Shown: positions 37,528 to 46,371 of the stretch, one piece after another
How positions within the stretch are numbered: the first letter of the stretch is position 1
Layout of the letters: each line of letters opens with the position of its first letter
Assembly (NCBI GenBank): GCA_049841135.1
Contig: JASGHK010000005.1
Location: forward strand, 2,790,001-2,854,000
Direction of reading: 5' to 3'
DNA from: JACRCT01 sp049841135
GTDB lineage: Bacteria > Myxococcota > Myxococcia > Myxococcales > UBA5297
Length of the DNA stretch: 64,000 nucleotides
Program-made: the position numbers and the translations under genes
Notes under the pieces: generated by a model
Database searches by the model: none
Told to the model about the DNA's origin: nothing
What the model saw: only the letters and a program-made list of their open reading frames with translations

Positions 37528-40500
37528 ATGAGCGAACCCTCTTTCGCCCTCGCCGCGCCGCCGAACCTCGACGCCACGGCCCAGGCCGAGCAGCTCGCGC
37601 GGGCCCTCGCCGCGGAGGAGGCTCCGGCGCGCGAGGCGCTCCAGACGCATTGCTCGAGCCCGGAGCTTCCGCGCCAGGCCATTGGCTGGCTCGCGCTGGC
37701 CCTGCTGGGGCGTGAGCGGCCACTCGCGGCGCTGGAACTGTACGAGGCCCACCGCGCGAAGGTCGCCAAGGAGCTGTCGGCGGTGGTGGCCAGCGCTCTC
37801 GGCCCCCTGCAGAAGCGGGTGCAGGCGGGTGCAGCGGCCGCGGAGGGCGGCGAAGGTCTGATGCGCGCGTTCGGCGCCTGGATGAAGGCCGAGGCAGAGG
37901 TCGAGCGCGCCTGGGTGCTCGCGGGAGCCGGGCGGGCGCTGCGCGAGCTGTGCGCTGGCCCCGCAGGCGAGCGCGGCGACGGCGCCACGGCTTCGCTCCG
38001 CTCGCAGCTCGGCGCGCTGGCCATCGGCGGGCCGGACGAGCAGCGGTTCATGTGCGAGCTTGCGGGAGCGCTCTCCGGCCTCGACGTCGTGCGGCCCGCC
38101 ACGCAGGGGCTGCTGCACGGTCTAGCCGCGGCCCTGGTCACGGTGCTCGAGATCGGCGACTTCCGGCTACGCCTGCGGGCCGTGGAAGGCCTCGGGGTGG
38201 TGGCGGCGAAGTCCCCAGGAGCCTTGGAGACCATCAAGGTCCGCCTCGCGCGCAGCGAGGAGCCGGCCGGAGGCGGCTCGGCGCAGTGGGCCCAGCTTCG
38301 CGACGGGCTGCGCAGCCGCTTTGAGCGCTACGCCCTGGTCGCCCGTGCGATTGCTGGCGCAGAGGGCGCCCGGGCCGAGCTCTTGCAACAGCTCGGCGCC
38401 CGGCAAACCGGGCCGTTCGTGGCTGCCTTGCTCTTGAACGGCCTGGGGATGGTCTGGCGCCACTGCGACCCCGCGAGCCGCGCTGAGCTCGGCCCGCGCG
38501 TCGCGGCGGAGCTGGGCGCGGCCCAGCAGGCGGCCTGCCAGATCGATCCTCGGAGCGGTGAGCGCAACCACGGCCTGGCCTTGCTCAGGCAAGCGGTGGC
38601 CGAGGTCGCCGCCGCGCTCGCCGAGGATCCGGTGCTGCGCGAGCCCGCGCGAGCGGCCCTGCGTGCGGTCTTCGCCTTCGCGCGCAACGCCCTCCCCGAC
38701 GCCTTCGCCCAGGATGCCGCCGAGGTCGACGTCGCGCGCGCCGTCTACCCGGCGCTGGCGCGCCTCGCGCGCACGTCGGCCTCCGAGCGCGAGCAGCTGC
38801 TCGCAACGCTCCGCGAGGTCGTCGAGGCCGAAGAGGACGGGCGCTGGCTCAGCCCCGGCAGCTGCGAGGGCGCCTTCGCGGCCCTCCCCGAGCTGCTCGC
38901 CGGGACCGAGGGTCGGGAGTGGAAGGAGCCGTTCCTGGCGCTGCTCGTCCAATGCGCCCAGCGCCCACCCGCGCCGGGCGACCTCCTTGCGCGGCACCGC
39001 TTCCTCGCCGCCTGGGCTGCTCTCAACGAGCTCGTCCGCCGCGCGCGCGCCGGGTTCGCCGGCCACGCCGCGATCGCCCAGCTATCGAAGGCGGCTCGGG
39101 GCCAGCCGCTCGGCGGCCGGGCCGAACTCGACGCGGGACTCTTCGCCCTCCTCGCGCAGCCGTCCTCGTCCGCGCTGGCCGGCTGGCTCTCCCCACCTGG
39201 GGAAGTCCAGGCGGCGACGCCCGCCGCGCCTGACCCGGGGCAGGCGCGTGGGCTGCGGCGCGCCGCTGAGATCGAGGGCCAGGCGCTGCGCGAGCTGCAG
39301 GACGGGTTCGGCCGCTGGGACGCGCTGGGTGACTTCGAGCGCCGCTGCCTGACCGCGCTCTTCTCCCAGCTCGCGCGCGGCTCGGTCTGCGCGGCGGCGA
39401 CGGCCCTCGATGCGCGCAAGCTCTCGCCGGGGCAGGAGCGCACCCTCGCCCGCGCCCGGGCCGACGCGCTCGAGGTCCCCGAGGCCGACGGCGCCCCCTC
39501 TCGCAGGCGCATGCTCCTGGACCTTGCGCGCACGTTGCCCAACGATGCGGCGACCGCCCTGGAGGGCGAGCTCGAGGGCCTGCTCGGTCCCGAGGGCGAC
39601 GCTCCGGCGGAGCGGGCTGCCGGCGGGCTGGACCCGGTGGTGCTGGCACTGGTGGACGCGCGCAACAGCTTCCACGTCTGTGCGACCCTGGCGCGCCTGA
39701 TCGACCTGCACGCCCGGCGGATGCGGGCGCAGCGCAGCGACTTCGATCTCGCGGTGCCGCTGTATCAGGTCTGCCTGCTCGGGCCCAACCCGGCGGTGTT
39801 CGAACACCTCGCCGCGCGGCTGGAGCCGGGGCCGCAGGTGCGCTTGGCGCTGCTCTTCGCCCGCCACGCCCGCGCCTCCGAGGGGCTGGAGCGCGTCGCG
39901 GCCCACGCAGAGGAGTTCTTGTCCGGCAGCGCGCCCTTCGCCAGCCCGGCGCTCTCCTGCGGGTGCGAGGTGCTCGAGGCGGTCAAGGCGGTTGCCAGCC
40001 TGGACGCGGCGGCGCTGCCCGACCGCTCGGAGGACGCCGGGGGGCTCGTCAGGCTCTTTGCGGCGCTCGACGCGCTCGGAGGCTACGTCGGGCGGGAGCT
40101 GGCCCTGCGCGAGCGGCACGCGGGGACCCTGACGGCCCTGTGCGACGAGTTGGCGCGCTACCGCGAGCTCCCGGTGGGGCTCTTCGGCGAGCGGGCCAAG
40201 TCCCTCGACCGGGCGCTGGCCTCGCTCCTGGCGCTCGAGGAGGCGCTGCGCCACGACGCGCGACTGCGGCCGCCCGAGAGCCTGCTTGCCGTGGGCGTGG
40301 TGCGCCACCTGGCGGCGGCGATCCGCGCCATGCGCGAGCAGCACGTGGAGCGGGCCCGGGCGCTGGTGGAGTCGGGCGCGATGCGCGAGTTCTTCGCCGT
40401 CTTCGTGCACGACGGCCCGGAGGTCGGCGCGCCGGGGACGGTGCGGCCGTCGCTCTCCGCCCGCCAGCGCCACGCCTACGAAGAGTTCTACGTGGAGCGG

Positions 40501-41457
40501 GTCTCGGCCGAGCTCGACGTGGAGATGCTCGGCGAGACCCTGAGCCCGCGCTGGAGCAGGCCGCTGCGCTGGCTCTACGCCACCATCACCAACCTGTGGG
40601 CGGTGCTGGCCATCATCGCCGCGCCCTATGTGCTGCTCGCCCTGCTCTCGCGATTCGCCTCGGAGAGCGTCCCCTACCGGCTGCGCGGTGCAGGGTTCGC
40701 CCTGTACGTGGCGGTGGTGGTGGTGGGGCTGCTGGTCGTGCTCGGGCGCGGGGCCATCGGCGCCCTGGCGTCGGCGGCCGGCCGCGACGAGGGAGGGCAC
40801 CCCCACCCGGCGAAGCCGGAGAAGCACGCCTTCGAGGCCTTCCTGCCCCAGCTCGTCGGGCGCATCGTGGTGCCGATGGCGGTGCTGGTGGACTTCGACC
40901 ACAGCTACCACTTCCCGCTCAATGCTTCCGACGAGGTGATCGTCCTGCTGGTGGTCCTCTCGCTGCTCTCCACCGCCTTCTACATCGGCAAGCAGCTCGT
41001 GGGAGAGCCGGGCCACGAAACCGGCGCCGGGCGCCTGCGCCACGGTCGGCGCCTGCTGCCCAAGTTGATGGGGCTGGCGCTCTTCGAGTCCTTCGTCGCC
41101 GCCGTCCTGCTCGCCACGCTCTTCGGCTCGAACTACTTCATGCACAGCGGCAGGGCCCTGCGCGAGGCCCAGCCCTTCCTGGGCGTGATCCCCAAGCACG
41201 TGGACCTGGATCTCGCCTCCCTGGGTTCGCACGCTCCCGCGGCGGAGCACGGCGCGGCCGCGACCCACGAGAAGCAGGAGGAGGGCGAGGTGAAGGCGCC
41301 CGCATGCCTGGTGGCGGAGGAGCCCGAACCCACCCCGCGCTTCACCGTGCGCGTCTTCCCGACCCTCGTCCTGGTATGGACCGCGCTGGGGCTCTTCATC
41401 GGCGTTTTCCTCGAAGGCTTCTTCAAGGGAGAGGGGTTGCGCGGACACGAGGAGTAG
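37528..41457 (+). CDS. Large helical membrane protein of unknown function
   Basis: 1,309 residues in one intact frame; I do not recognise the family. The first 1,000 residues are Ala/Leu/Arg/Glu-rich helices without signal peptide, like a solenoid of HEAT/TPR-type repeats, and are probably cytoplasmic. From about 1010 come five or six membrane helices, including LWAVLAIIAAPYVLLALL, FALYVAVVVVGLLVVLG, VIVLLVVLSLLSTAFYIG, FESFVAAVLLATLFG and FPTLVLVWTALGLFIGVFL. A His-rich loop (GHPHPAKPEKHAFE) and an acidic loop separate them. No nucleotide-binding or catalytic motif is visible. It lies 116 bp from, and divergent to, the kinase-WD40 gene, so it may be a partner or substrate. That is a guess from position only. 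Confidence 0.7.
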   Translation: MSEPSFALAAPPNLDATAQAEQLARALAAEEAPAREALQTHCSSPELPRQAIGWLALALLGRERPLAALELYEAHRAKVAKELSAVVASALGPLQKRVQAGAAAAEGGEGLMRAFGAWMKAEAEVERAWVLAGAGRALRELCAGPAGERGDGATASLRSQLGALAIGGPDEQRFMCELAGALSGLDVVRPATQGLLHGLAAALVTVLEIGDFRLRLRAVEGLGVVAAKSPGALETIKVRLARSEEPAGGGSAQWAQLRDGLRSRFERYALVARAIAGAEGARAELLQQLGARQTGPFVAALLLNGLGMVWRHCDPASRAELGPRVAAELGAAQQAACQIDPRSGERNHGLALLRQAVAEVAAALAEDPVLREPARAALRAVFAFARNALPDAFAQDAAEVDVARAVYPALARLARTSASEREQLLATLREVVEAEEDGRWLSPGSCEGAFAALPELLAGTEGREWKEPFLALLVQCAQRPPAPGDLLARHRFLAAWAALNELVRRARAGFAGHAAIAQLSKAARGQPLGGRAELDAGLFALLAQPSSSALAGWLSPPGEVQAATPAAPDPGQARGLRRAAEIEGQALRELQDGFGRWDALGDFERRCLTALFSQLARGSVCAAATALDARKLSPGQERTLARARADALEVPEADGAPSRRRMLLDLARTLPNDAATALEGELEGLLGPEGDAPAERAAGGLDPVVLALVDARNSFHVCATLARLIDLHARRMRAQRSDFDLAVPLYQVCLLGPNPAVFEHLAARLEPGPQVRLALLFARHARASEGLERVAAHAEEFLSGSAPFASPALSCGCEVLEAVKAVASLDAAALPDRSEDAGGLVRLFAALDALGGYVGRELALRERHAGTLTALCDELARYRELPVGLFGERAKSLDRALASLLALEEALRHDARLRPPESLLAVGVVRHLAAAIRAMREQHVERARALVESGAMREFFAVFVHDGPEVGAPGTVRPSLSARQRHAYEEFYVERVSAELDVEMLGETLSPRWSRPLRWLYATITNLWAVLAIIAAPYVLLALLSRFASESVPYRLRGAGFALYVAVVVVGLLVVLGRGAIGALASAAGRDEGGHPHPAKPEKHAFEAFLPQLVGRIVVPMAVLVDFDHSYHFPLNASDEVIVLLVVLSLLSTAFYIGKQLVGEPGHETGAGRLRHGRRLLPKLMGLALFESFVAAVLLATLFGSNYFMHSGRALREAQPFLGVIPKHVDLDLASLGSHAPAAEHGAAATHEKQEEGEVKAPACLVAEEPEPTPRFTVRVFPTLVLVWTALGLFIGVFLEGFFKGEGLRGHEE

Positions 41458-41615
41458 GTCCGCGCGTCGCCGTGCGCGTCTTCCCGGCGCGAAGCGGCAC
41501 GCCCTCGGGCGCGAAGTCGTCGGCGAGGCCCGAGACGGCAGCCGGAGTGGTGGCCCCGGCGTGGGCGCTCGCGCGCCGGTGAGGCGCGAGATCCGTCCCG
41601 AGCGCTCGCCCGTCG

Positions 41616-42929
41616 CTACCGGACCGGCTTGGGGACGTGCTGGAAGCGGAAGGGCACGAAGAGGACGGGATCCTGGGCGGTCGCCTGTCGCCGCGCGCTG
41701 GGCGGCGGCGCGCCGACCTGGGGCTCCAGGTCGAGGCCGCGTCCCTGGACGTCGCAGTCCCCTCCGCTGCCGTCGAGGACCAGGCCACGGCCGGGCGGGC
41801 AGCCGGCGGGTCGCTTGGCGGAGGCCAAGGCCAACAGCTCGGCCTCCGCACGCTTCATGGCCCCCGGCTGCTTGCCGTCAACGCCGGCGAGCGCTTCGGC
41901 CAGGCTCTGCACCGGCCGCTGCGAGGCGACGAGGAAGAGCGTCTCGGTGCCCAGGTCCTTGTCGTCGACGCGGAAGGCGACGGAGGGCGGGATGCGGACC
42001 CAGGTGTCGGCGGGCAGCGGGTTGGCGACGGGGATGCCCGGATTGGGGAACAGGACCTCGAGCTCGCCGGTCGCGGCGTGGCGCTCGGCGAGGTAGACGT
42101 GCGCCAGGCTCGACACGCGCAGGGCGAAGGCCACCCGCGTGCCCTCCCACACGCTCTCGCCGCCGCGCAGGGTCACGAAGTCCTTCTCCCCGGGGCGCTG
42201 CGCGAGAACCGAGAAGTCGAGCGTGAGCCCTTGCCCGCTGGCGCGGGTGGACTCCAGCGCGCGCGGGGGCGCGGGCTCCTCGGGAGTGTTCGGCGCCGCG
42301 GCCATTTCGGCAGAGCCGGGCGGCTTCGCCTCTGCCTTGGCGACGGGAGGCTCGCTCGCCGGCTTCTCCCTGTGCGCGTCTTCGCCGGTGACGGCTGGCG
42401 CCGCAGACCTCGAACCGAGCACGGCCGCAACCACGCCCAGACCCAGCAGCGCGCCGACCGCCGCGGCGCCCAGAGCCCGGGTCGACCGTGACCTGGAAGC
42501 GGGCGGGCTCGCCGCCGGGGCGGGGCCGGAGGCCGCCGGCAAGGTCTCCTCGACCTTCAGGTACTCGCTGCGGAGCCACGCGTAGACCTGCTCCAGCGCC
42601 GCCACAGCGGGCTGCACATAGTCGCGGTCGATGGCCCGAGTGTCGCTCTGGGCGTGGACGCCGAAGTTGCCGTAGGCCTGCAGGGTGCCGAAGGGGATGC
42701 CGATGCTCGGGGGGATGACCTTCGACTGGGTGAGCTTCTGGAGCATCGCGTCGAGCATGATCTTGCCCGGCTCGCCGATCTCGCGGCTGAAGACGCACCG
42801 AGCGATGGCCTCGGCCGCCTTGCGCGCCTGGGCGAGGCCCACCTCAGGGTCGGTGGCGGCGTAGTGCTGGGCCTTGGCCACCAGCTGGGCGATGGCCTGC
42901 AACTCCTCGGCCTCGGGCAAGGTCTTCAC
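41616..42929 (-). CDS. HEPN (DUF4145-like) membrane protein with DUF4384 domain
   Basis: 437 residues. The GTG at 42927-42929 overlaps the stop of the upstream WD40-caspase gene (GTGA at 42926-42929), so the two are coupled. Residues 1-130 resemble DUF4145/HEPN: ARKAAEAIARCVF, then LQAYGNFGVHAQ, where the GNxxxH pattern matches the degenerate HEPN core. One membrane helix (LGAAAVGALLGLGVVAAVLG) has Arg residues before it, putting HEPN inside the cell. The C-terminal half contains a DUF4384-type beta domain (VYLAERHAATGELEVLFPN, then LFLVASQRPVQ), a domain often attached to caspases or kinases. It likely forms a functional pair with the caspase. The HEPN catalytic residues look incomplete, so RNase activity is doubtful. 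Confidence 0.78.
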   Translation of the reverse strand: MKTLPEAEELQAIAQLVAKAQHYAATDPEVGLAQARKAAEAIARCVFSREIGEPGKIMLDAMLQKLTQSKVIPPSIGIPFGTLQAYGNFGVHAQSDTRAIDRDYVQPAVAALEQVYAWLRSEYLKVEETLPAASGPAPAASPPASRSRSTRALGAAAVGALLGLGVVAAVLGSRSAAPAVTGEDAHREKPASEPPVAKAEAKPPGSAEMAAAPNTPEEPAPPRALESTRASGQGLTLDFSVLAQRPGEKDFVTLRGGESVWEGTRVAFALRVSSLAHVYLAERHAATGELEVLFPNPGIPVANPLPADTWVRIPPSVAFRVDDKDLGTETLFLVASQRPVQSLAEALAGVDGKQPGAMKRAEAELLALASAKRPAGCPPGRGLVLDGSGGDCDVQGRGLDLEPQVGAPPPSARRQATAQDPVLFVPFRFQHVPKPVR

Positions 42930-45900
42930 GGTGCTCCTCTGGAGAAGAGGGTGTAGTCGCCGAACTGCTCGCGGCGGGCCACCCAGGGCGTCTGTCGGCC
43001 CATCATCGCGGAGTCCACGGCCACGGTCACGGCGTCGACGAGCTCCGAGAGCTCCAGCGCCCCGTTGCGGTTGCGGTCGGTGTCGGGCTTGGCGAGGGCG
43101 TCGAGCAGTGCCTGGGTGAAGTGCCCGTGCGCGTCGGTCTCGTAGCTGCGCTGCCGCCCCTTGGCCGCGGCGAACACGAGCACGCCGCTGCGCTGGTCGC
43201 GCGAGAGGGCCGAGACCAGCTCGCCATTGGGCGCCAGCTCCTCCTGCGTCAGGTGCCCGGAGTGGCAGGCGTCGAGCAGCAGCAGCACTCGGCCCTTCAC
43301 CTTCGCCAGGCGCTCGGAGATTTCCCGCCATCCCACCGTGCCGGTGGTGTAGCGGTCGGCGGGCGTCGCCGCGCTGGTGAGGAACACCATGTCGCCGTTC
43401 GCGCCGCGCTTGAGGCCGTGGCCGGCCAGGAAGACGATCGCCAGGTCGCCCGCACGCAGTGCGGACAGGTCGTCGAGCGCTGTGCGGATGGCCGCGACGG
43501 TCCCCTCCTCGTTGAGAAGCACCTTCGTGTGGATCTCGTCGTAGAGCCTGCCCGGCCCAGCCTGGTCCGCAAAGGCCGCCGCCAGCGACTGCGCGTCCTT
43601 GTCCGCAGCCTTGAGCGCGTAGCGTGGCGCGAGCTTCGGATAGCGGCTGACACCCACCGAGACGATCCAAAGCGAGGGCCGCGCCCCGCCCAGCGAGGGG
43701 ACCTCGAGCTCGGCGGGGTTGGAGACCAGACCCGCGTCGTCCACGGAGGTGAGCGCGAGGTGGTTGAGCCCCGAGACCAGCGGCACTTCCACCACCAGCT
43801 CGCCCTGCGCGGCCCCCACTTCGCGGGTCGCCACCGCGCGTCCCTCGAGGAAGGCGGTGACCGACTTGACCGTGCCCTCCGAGGAGAACCGCACCTTGAC
43901 GGAGGCCGCGCCCGGCCGGGCTCCGTGGCCGAGGATTTGCACGGTCGGCGGCCGGCGCTTGGGTGGCTCGAGGTCGTTGGCCTTGCCTGTGAGCCGCTCC
44001 TTGAGGACGTCGGGGCGGCGGTAGGAGGCGAACTGGCCCATCCCAAACCACTCCAGCGGCGACTCGAAGGCCCAGCCGGTGCGGGAGGCGGCTTCGGGGG
44101 TGCCGATGAAGGCGCCACCCGGGGTGGCGGCCAACCACTCGCCATCGCGGTAGTCGAGCAGGCTGGCGCGCCAGACGAAGGGCTCCACGCCCCACAGGCG
44201 TACGCCCCCGTCGGCATGCACGGTGGCCGCGAGCCGGCCGCTGGCGCTGGTGGCGATCCCCGCCACCAGGCTCTTCGCGCCCAGCGCGGCGGTCACCAGC
44301 TTGCCGTCCTTCATCAGGCCGATGGAGCCGTCGAGCGCGCCGACGAGCAGATCGTAGGAGCTGCCGCGGAAGGCGACCGCGCCGAGCGTGAAGTTGAAGG
44401 AGACCGCCCACTGCTGCTTCTTGCTGGCGACCTCAAAGAGCGCCAATGCCGAATGGCCGATCGGTTTGGCATGGATGACGAGCCGCTTCCCATCGGAGGA
44501 AAGGGCGGCGCTGTCCGCCATCTTCAGGCCGTTGATCTCCAGCGAGTATTCGCCCACGACCTTGCCGGTGCTCGAGTCCCAGACTCGCGCGGCCTTCAGG
44601 TTCGAGGCGACCACGAGCCGCCCGTCCGAGGAGAAGGCGGGCGAGAAGAGGAAGTCCGCGGCACCCTCGAGGGCGACCTGCGTCTGCCCCGCGAACTTCA
44701 CCACGCTCAGGCCGTCGGGGTCGGTCATCCTCACCAGCCCTTGCCCGTGGCGGGCGTCGAGTGCCAGGAGGGAGAAGGCGCGCTCCACGCACACCGGGTT
44801 GGCGAGCCTCTTGGCTCGGGGCGCGGCGACGGGAGCGGGCGCGGCGCTCTTGCCAGGACCTTCCAGCACCAACCCGCGGTCGGCGAGCGACAGCGGCGGG
44901 GCCTGCGAGCCCCCGAGGTGGTCGAGGTAGATGGGTTCGCCCACCTGCTCAGAAGGTGAGCCGGGCTTGGGGCAGGGACCGGAACTCTCCCAGGGCATGA
45001 CGAGGGAGTTCGTGATGGGGCTACGTGCGTAGAGGATCTCTCCCGAGGAAAGCTCGGTCGCGTCGGCGGCGGCGACGGCGTCTTCGGCGATCACGCGTTC
45101 CCCGGTGACGGTGGACCAGCGCGCCACGCTCTCGCCCTCGACGGTGATGAGCGCGCGCTCGTCGCGGGTGAAGAAGAGGCGATGGGGCGCCCGTAGCCGC
45201 ACGCCCAGCTCGCCGCGGAGGCGGCCGCTCGAGGAATCCACCAGCAGCAAGTTGCCGGCCCCGTCACCAGTCGCGAGCAAGGGCTCGGTCGGCGAGAAGG
45301 CGACGTGGTTGATGATCCCGTTGGAGCTGCCGAGCATGTGTTGGCTCTGCGCAGTGAGTCGGTCGGTGTTGACGTCCCAGCGCAACGCGCCCGTGGCGAC
45401 GTCCCAGACGGCGAGGTGGTGCAGGGAGCCCGCCGCGAGCAGCGTGCCGTCCTTGGACACCGCGAGGCACCCCGGGAGATCGACCCTGCGCTCGTAGTCG
45501 GGCAGCGTGAACTCGCGGACCGTGGCGCCCGTCCCGGTGTCCACGGCGAAGACGCGCCCCGAGGTGTGCTCCCCCGCCGCGACCAGCGCCAGCTTGCCGT
45601 CGGGCGTCAGCGCCAAGGCCTGGAGCGCCAGCGGGAGCTTGACCCGCCGCGGGGTCCACGTCGCGGCCTTGGTCCAGACGAAGAGCGCCTCATGCGTGGC
45701 GGTGGCGATGACCGTTCCGTCTTTCGAGGCCGCGAGCCCCTTCGGCATGACGATCTTCTGCTCGGGACTGCCGGGCAGCGGCGGTTGCGGCTTGAGGTCC
45801 TTGTCATAGCGGATGACGCCTGCATAGCCGACGGTGACCCAGGGGAAGGCGGGGTCCCCAGTCGTGGCCACCAGCTCGGCGTCGTTGTCCGGGGAACCTT

Positions 45901-46249
45901 CGGCGTCGAGGAACGGATTCAGCCGAGCCTCGAACACGTCCATCAGCTGCGTGCCGAGGCCCGTCACTGCGAGCTGACTCGGCGAGGCCGACCACGCCAT
46001 GCTCTTGAGCTGGCTCGCCCGGTCGAACGTGCGCAGCTCAGCGCGCCGCGCCACGTCCCAGATGCGCGTGCCGGTGATGCCCGCCGAGGTGGCGAGCATC
46101 GTGCCGTCCGGAGAGAAGGCCAGCGAGTAGATGCCGCCGTTGAGCCGGTCGCTGACCACCTGGTGGGCCGAGGGGGACGGAGGCTCGGGTGGCGGGTCGC
46201 CCGCCGCCGCAGTGCCCACCACCAGCAACAGGAGGAGTGCCGTGCCCAT
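42926..46249 (-). CDS. Secreted WD40-repeat caspase-like (C14) protease
   Basis: 1,107 residues, intact. MGTALLLLLVVGTAAAG is a signal peptide. About 700 residues of WD40-like blades follow (YSLAFSPDGTMLATSAG, ALTPDGKLALVAAGE, FSSDGRLVVASNLKAARVW). After an Ig-like linker comes a caspase domain beginning WIVSVGVSRYPKLAPRY, with His944 in LAGHGLK and Cys995 in LDACHSG. The C-terminal DTDRNRNGALELSELVDA resembles an EF-hand. WD40-caspase fusions are common in filamentous cyanobacteria and myxobacteria, where the propeller is thought to sense and recruit. Here the whole protein should be periplasmic. It is coupled to the HEPN-DUF4384 gene and lies 122 bp after an outer-membrane-like protein gene. 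Confidence 0.87.
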   Translation of the reverse strand: MGTALLLLLVVGTAAAGDPPPEPPSPSAHQVVSDRLNGGIYSLAFSPDGTMLATSAGITGTRIWDVARRAELRTFDRASQLKSMAWSASPSQLAVTGLGTQLMDVFEARLNPFLDAEGSPDNDAELVATTGDPAFPWVTVGYAGVIRYDKDLKPQPPLPGSPEQKIVMPKGLAASKDGTVIATATHEALFVWTKAATWTPRRVKLPLALQALALTPDGKLALVAAGEHTSGRVFAVDTGTGATVREFTLPDYERRVDLPGCLAVSKDGTLLAAGSLHHLAVWDVATGALRWDVNTDRLTAQSQHMLGSSNGIINHVAFSPTEPLLATGDGAGNLLLVDSSSGRLRGELGVRLRAPHRLFFTRDERALITVEGESVARWSTVTGERVIAEDAVAAADATELSSGEILYARSPITNSLVMPWESSGPCPKPGSPSEQVGEPIYLDHLGGSQAPPLSLADRGLVLEGPGKSAAPAPVAAPRAKRLANPVCVERAFSLLALDARHGQGLVRMTDPDGLSVVKFAGQTQVALEGAADFLFSPAFSSDGRLVVASNLKAARVWDSSTGKVVGEYSLEINGLKMADSAALSSDGKRLVIHAKPIGHSALALFEVASKKQQWAVSFNFTLGAVAFRGSSYDLLVGALDGSIGLMKDGKLVTAALGAKSLVAGIATSASGRLAATVHADGGVRLWGVEPFVWRASLLDYRDGEWLAATPGGAFIGTPEAASRTGWAFESPLEWFGMGQFASYRRPDVLKERLTGKANDLEPPKRRPPTVQILGHGARPGAASVKVRFSSEGTVKSVTAFLEGRAVATREVGAAQGELVVEVPLVSGLNHLALTSVDDAGLVSNPAELEVPSLGGARPSLWIVSVGVSRYPKLAPRYALKAADKDAQSLAAAFADQAGPGRLYDEIHTKVLLNEEGTVAAIRTALDDLSALRAGDLAIVFLAGHGLKRGANGDMVFLTSAATPADRYTTGTVGWREISERLAKVKGRVLLLLDACHSGHLTQEELAPNGELVSALSRDQRSGVLVFAAAKGRQRSYETDAHGHFTQALLDALAKPDTDRNRNGALELSELVDAVTVAVDSAMMGRQTPWVARREQFGDYTLFSRGAP

Positions 46250-46371
46250 GGAGCCCTCGCAGCGACGCGCGATGCGTCGCGCCGCATGTTACCCGCAGCG
46301 ATGGCTGGGGCCTCACCTCCGGCGCAGTGCCAGGAGCCGCCCAAGCCCTTCGAGCTCTTGAGAGCGGACGA

